Shown: one piece after another, positions 19,543 to 29,793 of the stretch
How positions within the stretch are numbered: position 1 is the first letter of the stretch
Layout of the letters: each line of letters starts with the position of its first letter
Source: Flavobacterium soyangense
GTDB taxonomy: Bacteria > Bacteroidota > Bacteroidia > Flavobacteriales > Flavobacteriaceae
Assembly: GCF_015277675.1 (NCBI RefSeq)
Contig: NZ_JADHEC010000004.1
Coordinates: 62,001 to 126,000, forward strand
Direction: 5' to 3'
Length of the DNA stretch: 64,000 nt
The notes under the pieces: generated by a model
Told to the model about the DNA's origin: nothing
Database searches by the model: none
Seen by the model: the letters and a program-made list of their open reading frames with translations, nothing else
Position numbers and translations under genes: made by a program

Positions 19543-19940
19543 ATGAACTACAGAAACATTAATAATTTGAATAATATCATCATCAAAAGATTAAATACTA
19601 TTCCTCTAGATTTCGACTTAATCATTGGAGTCCCATGAAGTGGCATGCTGACAGTAAATTTGTTGTCGCTATACTCAGTAAGCCATACACTAATATTTAT
19701 TCCTTTGTATAAAGTAATATTTATAAGGATGGCGCAAGAAGTAAATTATTAGATATTTAATAATTTAAAAAAAAATTGGCGATAGATGATAGTATAGCAG
19801 CGGGGTCAAACGTACCGGCATGTGCCAATATGTATTCTATTAATATCTATTTGCCCACTGCCGATAAACTTGATTAAGGTTTTTTTGATTTAGAAACAAA
19901 GAAAAAATTAAATTTAGAACAATCGAAATTAGTAGCTTAA
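19543..19940 (+). pseudogene. Decayed phosphoribosyltransferase-like gene of the EPS locus
   Basis: ATG 19543 opens a frame reading LDFDLIIGVP and then a TGA (19636-19638) where Arg is expected, followed by SGML. The IIGVP-R-SGML start is typical of PRTase-like proteins in polysaccharide loci. A shifted frame continues SKPYTNIYSF and then KDGARSKLLDI. A further frame reads AIDDSIAAGSN (19779-), the PRPP-loop signature, up to TAA 19875 and then an open tail to TAA 19938. So at least two stops and two frameshifts break it. It fills the otherwise empty 461-base gap between the polymerase and the next glycosyltransferase. Confidence 0.75.
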
Positions 19941-19942
19941 GT

Positions 19943-20863
19943 ATGAGAGAACTTCCATTAGTATCTATTATAACAGTTAATTATAATGGAACAGAAATTA
20001 CAGATCATTTTTTAAACTCATTGTTGCAAATTTCATATAAAAACATAGAAGTTTTTGTTGTTGATAATGCTTCGAAGGTTTTACCCGATGAACTTAAAAT
20101 AAAATACCCATTTATCAAATTAATTAAAAGTAAAACCAATGTAGGTTTTGCAGCAGGTAATAATTTAGGAATGCGAGCAGCAAAAGGTAAATATTTTTTT
20201 CTTTTAAATAATGATACTGAGGTTGCACCAAATTTTTTGGAACCAATTGTTGAGTTAATGGAAACCAATGAAAACATTGGTATCGCATCATCTAAATTGC
20301 TATATTACAGCAAACCAAATACCATTCAATACGCAGGTCATAATGGAATAAATGTATATACAGGAAGAGGTTTTGTAGTTGGTTATTTGAATACAAATTC
20401 TGAAAAATATAATACTTCATACAAAACGGAATTAGCACACGGTGCAGCCATGATGATTAGTAGAAAGGCATTGAATAAAATAGGTTTAATGGCAGAACTG
20501 TTCTTTTTATATTACGAAGAAATTGATTTTTGCGAAAGGGTAAAACAAGCCGGTTTTGAAATATGGTTTTGTGGTCGTTCAGTGGTTTATCATAAAGAAT
20601 CAATGTCAACGGGTAAGTCAAGTCCACTAAAAACATATTATTTAACGCGCAATCGATTAATTTATTCAAGGCGAAATACAAAAGCATTTCAACATTACGC
20701 GTGCGTTTTATTCTTCTTATTTATTTCATTTCCAAAAGGAGTTTTGGAATTATTTTTTAAAGGCGAATTTACATTACTAAGCGCTTTTACAAGAGGGGTA
20801 ATTTGGCATTTTAAAGGAAATGACATTTACAATAATGAAGGAATTATTTACGATGACTTTTAA
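19943..20863 (+). CDS. Family 2 glycosyltransferase
   Basis: 306 residues. GT-A fold motifs: VSIITVNYNG at the N-terminus, FVVDNAS, NVGFAAGNN, LNNDTEV (the DxD-like metal site), and YYEEIDFCERVKQAG near residue 190. The pattern fits rhamnosyltransferase-like GT2 enzymes; donor and acceptor cannot be told. It starts just after the PRTase remnant. Confidence 0.9.
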   Translation: MRELPLVSIITVNYNGTEITDHFLNSLLQISYKNIEVFVVDNASKVLPDELKIKYPFIKLIKSKTNVGFAAGNNLGMRAAKGKYFFLLNNDTEVAPNFLEPIVELMETNENIGIASSKLLYYSKPNTIQYAGHNGINVYTGRGFVVGYLNTNSEKYNTSYKTELAHGAAMMISRKALNKIGLMAELFFLYYEEIDFCERVKQAGFEIWFCGRSVVYHKESMSTGKSSPLKTYYLTRNRLIYSRRNTKAFQHYACVLFFLFISFPKGVLELFFKGEFTLLSAFTRGVIWHFKGNDIYNNEGIIYDDF

Positions 20864-20981
20864 TTATTTATTGTTCAAAGTAACCGTTATCACCACAAAA
20901 TTTAACAAGTTTGCCATATTAATTTCAACCAATTATTAGACCTTTAGAAATAGTAAAAAATAAAAATTTAATTGATGTATT

Positions 20982-22166
20982 ATGATATTATTTAATTTGA
21001 TAGAAACCGTTTTTCTTCTCCTGTTTGGATTGGCTACGTTGTATATTTTTGTGTTTTCAATCGCAGGTCTGTTTTACAAACAACCTACTTTTATATCAAA
21101 AGGAAAACTGAAAAAAATTGCAGTGCTCATTCCGGGATACAAAGAAGATGAAGTCATTATTGAGGTAGCCAATTCGGCATTATTACAGGATTATCCCTCC
21201 AATCTTTTTGATGTAATTATCATCGCAGATTCTTTTTTAGAAGAAACGCTCCAAGAATTAAGAGCATTACCCATAAAACTGATTGAAGTTAGTTTTGACA
21301 AAAGTACCAAATCCAAAGCGTTGAATAAAGCGATGGCTTCCCTCAACGAAAATTATGAGATTGCCGTGATTTTAGATGCCGATAATTTAATGGCTCGTGA
21401 TTTTTTAGGGAAAATAAATGCCGTTTTTGAACACGGTTATATTGCTGTACAAGGGCATCGAACAGCAAAAAACACAAATAATTCTTGGGCAATTCTAGAC
21501 GCAGTTAGTGAAGAAATAAACAATCATATTTTTAGAAAAGGCCACATAGCCTTGGGACTTTCGTCAGCTATAATTGGTTCGGGAATGGCTTTTAAATATG
21601 ATTATTTTAAATCGCTGATGTCAACAGTTACAGCAGTAGGTGGTTTTGATAAAGAAATTGAATTGAAAATGCTAAAGGCTGGCCACAGAATTATTTACCT
21701 TGACGATGCTTTAGTTTATGATGAAAAAATACAAAAAGCAGACGTTTTTGGAAATCAAAGAAGACGTTGGCTGTCTGCACAATTGCATTACTTCAGAAAA
21801 GATTTTTTGAATGCGCTAAAAGACCTTCTATTAAAAGGAAATATTGATTATTTTGACAAAGCAATTCAATTTATTCAGCCACCAAGAGTTTTATTATTGG
21901 GTGGCGTCATTGTTTTTGGAGGATTATTTGTGGTAAGCAATTATTTATTTGACAATGATATCATATTTACTTACAGTTGGGGTATAATTGCAATAGCCTG
22001 TGTTTTGTCATTCCTTTTTTCAATACCAAAATCATTTTACAATTTAAAAACACTTCAAGCTTTGCTGAGTTTACCAAAAGGAATGCTTATGATGTTGTTG
22101 TCTTTACTAAAAATAAAAGGAGCGAACAAAAAATTTATTCATACCAAACATGGCACTACCATTTAA
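20982..22166 (+). CDS. Membrane-bound family 2 glycosyltransferase
   Basis: 394 residues. One N-terminal helix (about 5-27), then a GT2 catalytic domain with AVLIPGYKEDE, ILDADNL (DxD) and QRRRWLSAQ (the QxxRW acceptor motif), then two or three C-terminal helices (about 305-380). The QxxRW site and the helices indicate a processive or polyprenol-using GT2. It has 118 bases of AT-rich leader. Confidence 0.88.
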   Translation: MILFNLIETVFLLLFGLATLYIFVFSIAGLFYKQPTFISKGKLKKIAVLIPGYKEDEVIIEVANSALLQDYPSNLFDVIIIADSFLEETLQELRALPIKLIEVSFDKSTKSKALNKAMASLNENYEIAVILDADNLMARDFLGKINAVFEHGYIAVQGHRTAKNTNNSWAILDAVSEEINNHIFRKGHIALGLSSAIIGSGMAFKYDYFKSLMSTVTAVGGFDKEIELKMLKAGHRIIYLDDALVYDEKIQKADVFGNQRRRWLSAQLHYFRKDFLNALKDLLLKGNIDYFDKAIQFIQPPRVLLLGGVIVFGGLFVVSNYLFDNDIIFTYSWGIIAIACVLSFLFSIPKSFYNLKTLQALLSLPKGMLMMLLSLLKIKGANKKFIHTKHGTTI

Positions 22167-22232
22167 AAAAAATATTGGATTAGCTTCAATTTTTATGTAC
22201 AAAGTATAATTTTCCACAAAAACTAAAATAGT

Positions 22233-23390
22233 ATGAAAATAGGAATTGAAGGTCAACGTCTTTTTCGCAAGAAAAAACATGGCATGGATATGGTGGCTTT
22301 GGAATTGATAAGAAACCTACAACTTATTGATACCGAAAATGAGTATTTCATCTTCGTAAAACCCGATGAAGACAATACCGTTTTAAAGGAAACCCCAAAT
22401 TTTAAAATTATTGAACTTGATGGCGGTTCTTATCCAATGTGGGAACAAATAGCATTGCCTAAGGCGGCCAAAAAATACGGTTGCGAGATTTTGCATTGCA
22501 CCAGTAATACAGCTCCCATTTTTACTGACATTCCATTGATTACCATACTGCACGACATCATATATATGGAGAGTAGCTATTATAAAATATTGACCGGAAG
22601 TGCAACACCTTATCAAAAATTTGGCAATGCTTATCGTAAATTAATTGTGCCGTGGGTCGTGAAGAAAAGCGACAAAATAGTTACCGTTTCCCACTTTGAA
22701 AAAAATAGAATTGGGGAATTTTTTGGAATGAAAGACGACATACGCCTTACTGCAATTTATAATGGTGTTAGCACGCATTTCAAACCAATTACTGATGCAT
22801 CCGAATTGAAGAGAGTTAAAGAAAAGTATCACCTACCGGATCAGTTTTTCTTTTTTCTTGGCAATACAGATCCTAAAAAAAACACCATTGGCACCTTAAA
22901 AGCTTTTTCAGATTTTTTAAAGCAAAGCAAAACCGATTATAAGCTGGTGATGCTGGATTATGACACACACGAACTCGAGAAATTATTAATCGAAATTGGC
23001 GACAAAGACTTCATCAAAAACATTGTGTTAACAGGATATGTAATCAATACCGATTTGCCGGCCATTTATTCTTTGTGTACCATTTTTCTATACCCCTCTT
23101 TAAGGGAAAGTTTTGGTATTCCAATGCTTGAAGCGATGGGTTGTGGTGTTCCTGTAATCACCTCCAATACTTCCTCGATGCCAGAAGTTGCTGGTGATGC
23201 TGCCCACATTATCAATCCCTACAATCCAGAAGAAATCACGCAGGCCATTATCAAAATTCTTGGGGATAAAAGCTATTATGACACACTTTGCAAAAAAGGA
23301 ATTGAGCGAAATAAATTATTTTCTTGGAAAAATATGGCAGAGCAAGTTCTTGTATTGTATAATGAAATAAATACACAACATCATGATTAA
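22233..23390 (+). CDS. Family 4 glycosyltransferase
   Basis: 385 residues, GT-B fold: N-terminal MKIGIEGQRLFRKKHGMD, linker VTVSHFEKNRI, C-terminal Rossmann half with FFLGNTDPKKN and YPSLRESFGIPMLEAMGCGVPVI-type donor site (residues about 285-315) including the E-x7-E pair. A retaining glycosyltransferase of unknown sugar. Its end overlaps the next gene by eight bases. Confidence 0.9.
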   Translation: MKIGIEGQRLFRKKKHGMDMVALELIRNLQLIDTENEYFIFVKPDEDNTVLKETPNFKIIELDGGSYPMWEQIALPKAAKKYGCEILHCTSNTAPIFTDIPLITILHDIIYMESSYYKILTGSATPYQKFGNAYRKLIVPWVVKKSDKIVTVSHFEKNRIGEFFGMKDDIRLTAIYNGVSTHFKPITDASELKRVKEKYHLPDQFFFFLGNTDPKKNTIGTLKAFSDFLKQSKTDYKLVMLDYDTHELEKLLIEIGDKDFIKNIVLTGYVINTDLPAIYSLCTIFLYPSLRESFGIPMLEAMGCGVPVITSNTSSMPEVAGDAAHIINPYNPEEITQAIIKILGDKSYYDTLCKKGIERNKLFSWKNMAEQVLVLYNEINTQHHD

Positions 23391-24597
23391 GGGTCAAGAC
23401 ATTATTGTAATAGGAATACAGGCTTGGGACATAGAAATAGGCAGTAATTGCAAAAATATTGCCGTAGAATTTGCCAAAAACAATCGGGTGCTTTATGTAA
23501 ATCCGCCGATGATGAAATCGACGGAACGCAACGACAAACACAAAGAAAGTATTCAAAAAAGAATCCGAATCAAAGAAGGTTTAGAACCCGATTTAGTCAA
23601 AATTAGTCCAAACTTGTGGAATTTGTATCCAAAGCATACGATTGAATCTATTAATTGGCTTCCATCTCATTCCCTTTTTAAGATTTTAAACAAACGAAAT
23701 TCACGACGGTTTGCCAATGATATTCTAACTGCGATTTCCCAATTAAATTTTAAAGACGCTATACTATTTAATGATAGTTCAATGTTTTTAGGACAGCATT
23801 TAGGGGAGTTTTTGGAGCCAAAAGTGTATGTTTATTATATGCGCGATTATCTTGTAAAAGTACCGTATTGGCAAAAACATGGTGAGCGTTTAGAACCTGA
23901 AATTATCAAAAAAGCCGATGTATTGACCACCAATTCTGAATTTTTCTCCGACTTTGGTTTGCAGCACAATCCGAATAGTTTTATGGTCGGTCAAGGATGC
24001 GATGTTTCGCATTTTAGTGACGAAGATGATGCTATAAAAATCCCAGATGCATTCAAAGACATTCCAAAACCTGTAATTGGCTATGTTGGCTTTTTGACTT
24101 CGCTTAGACTAGATATTGATCTGATAGAACACATTGCTAACCAAAGACAAAACTGGAGTGTTGTTTTAGTAGGTCCAGAAGACATACATTTCAAAAATTC
24201 AAATTTGCATAATTTACCTAATGTTTATTTTTTAGGAAGTAAAAATGAATCAGAATTGCCAGCTTATGTAAAAGGGTTTGATGTAGCCATGAATCCACAG
24301 TTAATCAACGACTTAACTGTAGGGAATTATCCTCGAAAAATAGACGAGTATTTAGCGATGGGGAAACCTGTAATCGCAACCAAAACAAAAGGTATGGAGA
24401 TGTTCAAAGAGTTTGTGTACCTTGGTTCGACAAAAGAAGAATATATTGTTTTAACCGAAAAAGCTTTAACTGAAAATTCTGAAGAACTAGTGTCAAAAAG
24501 AATTCACTTTGCAAAAAGCCATACTTGGGAGAACAATGTTAAAGCCATTTACAACGCAATTATAACAGCCACTAAACACAAAATAAAATGGGATTAA
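23383..24597 (+). CDS. GT-B glycosyltransferase
   Basis: 404 residues. The C-terminal half shows VGFLTSLRLD, LVGPED, NVYFLGSKNESELPAYVKGFD and the donor-binding stretch PRKIDEYLAMGKPVIA, as in GT4-like enzymes. The N-terminus lacks a signal peptide and begins GQDIIVIGIQAWD. It overlaps both neighbours (8 and 10 bases), so it is in the same transcript. Sugar specificity is unknown. Confidence 0.85.
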   Translation: MIKGQDIIVIGIQAWDIEIGSNCKNIAVEFAKNNRVLYVNPPMMKSTERNDKHKESIQKRIRIKEGLEPDLVKISPNLWNLYPKHTIESINWLPSHSLFKILNKRNSRRFANDILTAISQLNFKDAILFNDSSMFLGQHLGEFLEPKVYVYYMRDYLVKVPYWQKHGERLEPEIIKKADVLTTNSEFFSDFGLQHNPNSFMVGQGCDVSHFSDEDDAIKIPDAFKDIPKPVIGYVGFLTSLRLDIDLIEHIANQRQNWSVVLVGPEDIHFKNSNLHNLPNVYFLGSKNESELPAYVKGFDVAMNPQLINDLTVGNYPRKIDEYLAMGKPVIATKTKGMEMFKEFVYLGSTKEEYIVLTEKALTENSEELVSKRIHFAKSHTWENNVKAIYNAIITATKHKIKWD

Positions 24598-25202
24598 AAG
24601 AAAAAATAAAATCGAATGAATCATTAAAAAAACTTGTTCATTGGTCTATTATGATTCCAAAACAAGCCAGACCAAGATTATGGGTCAAATGGTTTGTGAA
24701 TCCATTTTTTCATAAAAAAGGGAAAGGTGCTCGTGTTAGACCAAGAACGAGAATGGATGTTGTGCCTTGGAATAAATTTGAATTAGGAATAGATTCTACA
24801 ATTGAAGATTTTTCGGCAATAAACAATGGCGTTGGCGATGTTATTATTGGCGATAGAACAAGAATTGGTTTAAGCAATACCATTATTGGTCCAGTAACGA
24901 TAGGGAATGATGTTAGACTAGCTCAAAATATAACACTATCTGGCTTAAATCATAACTACGAAGATGTTAGCCTTCCCATTCATGTGCAGGGAGTTTATAC
25001 TTCTCCCATCATCGTTGAAGATGACTGCTGGATTGGAGCCAATGTTGTTGTCGTAGCCGGAGTTACTATTGGCAAACATTCGATTGTGGCTGCAGGATGC
25101 ATTGTTACCAAAAATATTCCGCCGTTTTCAGTTGCTGTGGGCAATCCAGCAAGAGTTATAAAAACGTATAATCCTGAAACGAAGACTTGGGAAAAAGTTT
25201 AG
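24588..25202 (+). CDS. Hexapeptide-repeat acyltransferase
   Basis: 204 residues. A left-handed beta-helix region runs from about 75 to 185 with repeats such as IGDRTRIGLSNTIIGP, IGNDVRLAQN and IGANVVVVAGVTIGK. LNHNYEDV carries the catalytic His of the WbbJ/LacA type. It probably O-acetylates a sugar of the repeat unit. It overlaps the glycosyltransferase upstream by 10 bases. Confidence 0.9.
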   Translation: MGLKEKIKSNESLKKLVHWSIMIPKQARPRLWVKWFVNPFFHKKGKGARVRPRTRMDVVPWNKFELGIDSTIEDFSAINNGVGDVIIGDRTRIGLSNTIIGPVTIGNDVRLAQNITLSGLNHNYEDVSLPIHVQGVYTSPIIVEDDCWIGANVVVVAGVTIGKHSIVAAGCIVTKNIPPFSVAVGNPARVIKTYNPETKTWEKV

Positions 25203-25235
25203 AAAGCAATTATAAAAGAATCAAAATTTAATTAC

Positions 25236-26246
25236 ATGAAAGCACAAAAAGATACAACTATAGAAACGCTGAGAGGTGCTGTTATCATTTTGGTAGTTAT
25301 AGGTCACGTTATTGGATCGGCCTCAGATGGTGGTATGAAGGTTAGCGATGATTCTTTTTTACGTTATTTCTACTACACATTTATAGACCCCATACAAATG
25401 CCACTTTTTACTGTCATTGCTGGCTGGGTTTATACACTAAGACCTGTTGTTCGTGAAAAAATAAATGATTTTATACAAAAAAAAGTATTGCGAGTCTTGG
25501 TTCCAATGCTAGTGGTTGGAATCTGTTACTTTTTGCTACAATATTTTACACCAGGTACCAATAACAAAGGAAATCTATTAGATATTTGGAAATTATTGAT
25601 ATTCCCTTACACCTTGTTTTGGTATTTATACTCACTTTTTCTGGTTTTCGTTATCATCGCTTTTATCGATTCTTTTCATAAAATGAATACCATAAATAAT
25701 TGGCTTATTATTTTTTGTATATCCTTTTTTATGTTATTATTAAGAGATACTATTATTCCTTCCGAACAACCTAATTATTTCAGTTATAAAGGTACGATCT
25801 ATCTCTTGCCTTGTTTTGTTTTAGGAGTTGGATTAAATAGATTTAAAGCCTTTTTCCAAGGACGAATTATGAAATATTCCATTCCTATAATTTTAGTACT
25901 TTGTGTTATCATCCAACAATTATCTTGGTTCAAAGTCATCGATTATTCGGTTCATAAAGATACTATTGTTGGCTTACTTATCGGACTTTTAGGAACTATG
26001 ATGCTACTGCGATTTCATCTAAAAACAAACTGGTTAATCTGGTTTGGAGGATTTGCCTATTCCATTTATTTATTTCACGCCTTTGGAACTGCCGGCGGAA
26101 GAATTATTCTAAAGAGATTTGACATCCATTCATCGGCTTTGATTTTTATAGTTTCTTTAACTGCTGGCTTATTATTACCTATTGTAGCAGAAAAAATTCT
26201 AGATAAATTTAAAATAACAAGGATGCTATTTCTTGGAAAAAGTTAA
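25236..26246 (+). CDS. Membrane acyltransferase, family 3
   Basis: 336 residues with about ten membrane helices. ETLRGAVIILVVIGHV at residues 7-22 is the signature start of the Acyl_transf_3 family, with the active-site His in IGH. It likely O-acetylates the polysaccharide. With the hexapeptide enzyme it is the second acyltransferase in the locus. Confidence 0.88.
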   Translation: MKAQKDTTIETLRGAVIILVVIGHVIGSASDGGMKVSDDSFLRYFYYTFIDPIQMPLFTVIAGWVYTLRPVVREKINDFIQKKVLRVLVPMLVVGICYFLLQYFTPGTNNKGNLLDIWKLLIFPYTLFWYLYSLFLVFVIIAFIDSFHKMNTINNWLIIFCISFFMLLLRDTIIPSEQPNYFSYKGTIYLLPCFVLGVGLNRFKAFFQGRIMKYSIPIILVLCVIIQQLSWFKVIDYSVHKDTIVGLLIGLLGTMMLLRFHLKTNWLIWFGGFAYSIYLFHAFGTAGGRIILKRFDIHSSALIFIVSLTAGLLLPIVAEKILDKFKITRMLFLGKS

Positions 26247-26296
26247 TATCCAAATATGACTTAAAAAATAATACTAACCTACTAAACTAAACTGCT

Positions 26297-27487
26297 ATGC
26301 AAATATTACAAATTACCTTTTGGATACTACTTTTTATAATCGTATACACTTATGTGGGTTATGGTATTTTATTGTACCTCATTATTAAAATCCGTAGGGC
26401 TTTTAAAATTGGACAAAAACCAATTCTTAATCCAGATTATGAACCAGAAGTTACCTTATTTATAGCCGCATATAATGAGAAAGACTATGTTGAGGCAAAG
26501 ATGAAAAATTCATTAGAACTAGATTATCCAAAAGAAAAATTAAATATCATTTGGGTTACCGATGGTTCCGATGATGGCACACCAGATTTATTGCGCCAAT
26601 ATCCCAATACAACTGTTCATCATCTAGACGCAAGAAATGGAAAAATTGGTGCTATGAACCGCGGAATGGCATTTGTTAAAACGCCTATAGTAATTTTTAG
26701 TGATGCCAATACGGGACTTGGTAAAGAATCCATACGACGTATTGTGAATCTATTTGCTTCGCCAAAAGTAGGTTGTGTTTCTGGCGAAAAAAGAATCATC
26801 AGTAAAGAAACTGATGTTGCTTCTGGTGCTGGTGAAGGTTTATATTGGAAATACGAATCTACTCTAAAAAAATGGGATGCTGAACTATATTCCGTTGTAG
26901 GAGCAGCGGGCGAATTGTTTGCCATTCGAACCGAATTATACCGTCATGTAGAGCCTGATACTTTGCTGGATGATTTTATAATTTCATTAAGAGTCGCACA
27001 AGATGGCTATACAATTCAATACGATCCAGAAGCTTATGCTATTGAAACGGCTTCTGCGAATGTAAAAGAAGAATTAAAACGAAAAATCCGAATTTCTGCA
27101 GGTGGAATTCAAGCTATTGTGCGGTTGCGCTCTTTGCTCAACATTTTTAAATATGGTACACTTTCATTCCAATACATTTCTCATCGTGTGTTGCGTTGGA
27201 CATTAACGCCGCTTTGTTTGGTTATTTTAATTCCGTTACTGTCTATTTTAGCATTTAATGAAGGTGTTTTTAGTTTTGGACTCTATGCCACCTTATTCTG
27301 GTTGCAATTGCTTTTCTATGTTGCGGCTTTAACCGGTTGGTTCTTGGAAAATAGAGAAACTAGGATAAAAATGCTATTTGTTCCTTACTACTTTTTCATT
27401 ATGAATTTATCGGTTGTTTTAGGGTTTTTCCGCTATATGAAAAAATCGCAATCGGTAAACTGGGAACGATCAAAACGAGCTAGCTAA
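26297..27487 (+). CDS. Family 2 glycosyltransferase with membrane helices
   Basis: 396 residues: an N-terminal helix (about 3-28), GT2 catalytic motifs VTLFIAAYNE, WVTDGSDDGT and FSDANTG (DxD-like), DDFIISLRVAQDGY, and RKIRISAGGIQAI in place of QxxRW, then C-terminal helices (about 290-380). This layout is seen in polyprenyl- or processive GT2 enzymes of exopolysaccharide loci. Confidence 0.88.
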   Translation: MQILQITFWILLFIIVYTYVGYGILLYLIIKIRRAFKIGQKPILNPDYEPEVTLFIAAYNEKDYVEAKMKNSLELDYPKEKLNIIWVTDGSDDGTPDLLRQYPNTTVHHLDARNGKIGAMNRGMAFVKTPIVIFSDANTGLGKESIRRIVNLFASPKVGCVSGEKRIISKETDVASGAGEGLYWKYESTLKKWDAELYSVVGAAGELFAIRTELYRHVEPDTLLDDFIISLRVAQDGYTIQYDPEAYAIETASANVKEELKRKIRISAGGIQAIVRLRSLLNIFKYGTLSFQYISHRVLRWTLTPLCLVILIPLLSILAFNEGVFSFGLYATLFWLQLLFYVAALTGWFLENRETRIKMLFVPYYFFIMNLSVVLGFFRYMKKSQSVNWERSKRAS

Positions 27488-27527
27488 ATAAAAACACCCT
27501 TAATCTAAATATAAAAAAATACTAAAG

Positions 27528-28100
27528 ATGAACAGAAGAAGTGCCATCAAAGGAATTTTAGCAGTAGCAGGACTTGGTTATGCTTCTGTAATTGGTGTAA
27601 AATATTTCATTGGACAATCGAACAAAGACAGAAGAAAATTAAAAGCGCAAGCGGCGCTAATTGCCGAATTAACAAACGTCATCATCCCTCCAACAACAAC
27701 TCCGGGTGCAAAAGAAGCATTGGTACACGAATTCATCATTAGTTATATGGAAGACTGTTCTTCCATGAAAGAATACAATAATTTTACAAATGGATTGACC
27801 GAGTTGCAGGAGAATTGTGTTAGCAATTACAACAAATATTTTGAAAACTGTACTGCCGTTCAAAAAAATGAAATTGTTAAAGATTTAGACAGCGACTCGG
27901 GCTCCACAGGAATAATATCTAAAATTAGTAATAAGTTACAAGGACGCTCTTTTTATGATATTTTAAAATCTCTGACCATCGAAGGCTATTGCACCTCCGA
28001 AATGGGCGCAACACAACACCTTGTTTACCAACTCATACCGGGTAAATACAATGCGATTACGCAATTAAGTAAAAATCAAAAATCCTGGGCAACAAAATAA
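27528..28100 (+). CDS. Gluconate 2-dehydrogenase subunit-3-like protein
   Basis: 190 residues with a Tat-like leader: Arg3-Arg4 before a hydrophobic stretch (AIKGILAVAGLGYASVIG). Residues from about 45 (LTNVIIPPTTTPGAKEALVHEFI) fit the gluconate 2-dehydrogenase subunit 3 family, which partners GMC-type flavin dehydrogenases and helps their export. The GMC gene follows after seven bases, so it is the probable small subunit of that enzyme. Confidence 0.85.
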   Translation: MNRRSAIKGILAVAGLGYASVIGVKYFIGQSNKDRRKLKAQAALIAELTNVIIPPTTTPGAKEALVHEFIISYMEDCSSMKEYNNFTNGLTELQENCVSNYNKYFENCTAVQKNEIVKDLDSDSGSTGIISKISNKLQGRSFYDILKSLTIEGYCTSEMGATQHLVYQLIPGKYNAITQLSKNQKSWATK

Positions 28101-28107
28101 TTAGACT

Positions 28108-29793
28108 ATGATAAATCAAACACCAAAAAACACCTTCGATGCTATAGTGGTTGGCTCAGGAATAAGCGGAGGTTGGGCTGCCAAAGAGCTCACCGAAGGA
28201 GGTTTAAAAACTTTGCTATTAGAAAGAGGTCGCAATGTGCAGCATATCATCGATTATACAACTGCTTTAAAAAGTCCTTGGGATTTTAAAAATAGAGGGC
28301 ATTTGTCCGAAAAAGAATTAGAAGAAAGACCTGTTCAAAGCAGTCACTGTGATGACACCAACAAACATTTTTATGTTAACGATAAAGAGCATCCTTATAC
28401 TCAAGTTAATCCTTATAAATGGATACGAGGTTACCAGGTTGGTGGTCGTTCCTTAACTTGGGGACGCCAATGCTATCGTCTTTCGGATTTGGATTTTGAA
28501 GCCAATAAAAAAGATGGACACGGCGTTGATTGGCCTATTCGATACAATGATTTGGCCAAATGGTACGATTATGTTGAAGAATATGTAGGCATTAGTGGTC
28601 GTGCAGAATCATTGCCACAATTGCCCGATGGTGTTTTCTTGCCACCAATTCCGATGAACGCGGTAGAATTACATTTACAAGAAAAAATAAAAGCAGCATA
28701 TTCAGATCGGGTTATTATAAATGGTCGAGTTGCTAATTTAACCGAGGCCAAAAACGGCAGAGGTCCGTGTCAATATCGCAATTTATGTAGCAGAGGTTGT
28801 CCGTTTTCTGGTTATTTTAGCAGTAATTCATCAACATTATTGGATGCTCAGGAAACTGGTAATTTAACCCTTCGAGCAGATTCTATTGTAAAAGAAGTGA
28901 TCTACGATGAAACGCAAAAAAAAGCAATTGGTGTTGTGGTCATTGACGCCATAACTAAAGTTGAAACTAGTTATTATGCAAAAATAATTTTCTTGAATGC
29001 TTCAGCCATTGCGACAGCCGCCATTTTACTGAATTCTGTTTCGCCTTCTTTTCCTAATGGATTGGGCAATTCTAGTTTACAAGTTGGACATAATCTAATG
29101 GATCACGTTGTAAATGAAGGTTCTTATGGAACATTTGACGGTTTACAAGATAAATATTATGAAGGCAGATCTCCAGGGACAATTTACATACCAAGATTCC
29201 AAAATTTAGATACTAAAACTAAAAAAACCGACTTTGTCAGAGGTTATGGTATTCAAGGAAAAGGTGATAGAGAAAACTGGCAATCAGTAGATACAGTTGG
29301 TTTTGGAGCTTCTTTGAAAGCTTCGTTGGCAACTCCAGGAAAATGGGAGATTACTTTAGGCGGACGAGGAGAATCGCTTCCCAATTACGACAATAAAATC
29401 ACATTAGATCCTGAAAATGTAGATCAATGGGGACTTCCAATAATCAAGGTTGACTTTAAATACCGAGAAAATGAACTGGCGATGTTGGAAGACATGACCA
29501 AAGCCAGCGAGGAAATGCTTACAAAAGCAGGGTTTAAAAATGTTGGAAGTTATAGAACGTATCCTGCTCCAGGTTCTGCAGTACACGAAATGGGAACTGC
29601 CAGAATGGGACACGATCCCAAAACATCGGTTTTAAATAAAAACAACCAAATGCACGATGTCAAAAATGTTTTTATTACTGATGGAAGTTTTATGGCATCG
29701 TCAGGTTGTCAAAATCCTTCACTAACTTACATGGCCATTACAGCTAGAGCATGCAAATATGCACTTGAACTTTTCAAATCAGACAAATTATGA
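28108..29793 (+). CDS. GMC-family flavin oxidoreductase
   Basis: 561 residues. The N-terminal FAD motif VVGSGISGGWAAKELTEGG is at about 11-29. GGRSLTWGR is the second FAD contact, and the C-terminal catalytic part has HEMGTARMG and GCQNPSLTYMA. CRNLCSRGCPFSGY-type Cys residues (about 220-235) are usual in this subgroup. It has no signal of its own and may be exported with its Tat partner. It probably oxidises a sugar or alcohol; the substrate is unknown. Its stop overlaps the next start by four bases. Confidence 0.9.
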   Translation: MINQTPKNTFDAIVVGSGISGGWAAKELTEGGLKTLLLERGRNVQHIIDYTTALKSPWDFKNRGHLSEKELEERPVQSSHCDDTNKHFYVNDKEHPYTQVNPYKWIRGYQVGGRSLTWGRQCYRLSDLDFEANKKDGHGVDWPIRYNDLAKWYDYVEEYVGISGRAESLPQLPDGVFLPPIPMNAVELHLQEKIKAAYSDRVIINGRVANLTEAKNGRGPCQYRNLCSRGCPFSGYFSSNSSTLLDAQETGNLTLRADSIVKEVIYDETQKKAIGVVVIDAITKVETSYYAKIIFLNASAIATAAILLNSVSPSFPNGLGNSSLQVGHNLMDHVVNEGSYGTFDGLQDKYYEGRSPGTIYIPRFQNLDTKTKKTDFVRGYGIQGKGDRENWQSVDTVGFGASLKASLATPGKWEITLGGRGESLPNYDNKITLDPENVDQWGLPIIKVDFKYRENELAMLEDMTKASEEMLTKAGFKNVGSYRTYPAPGSAVHEMGTARMGHDPKTSVLNKNNQMHDVKNVFITDGSFMASSGCQNPSLTYMAITARACKYALELFKSDKL

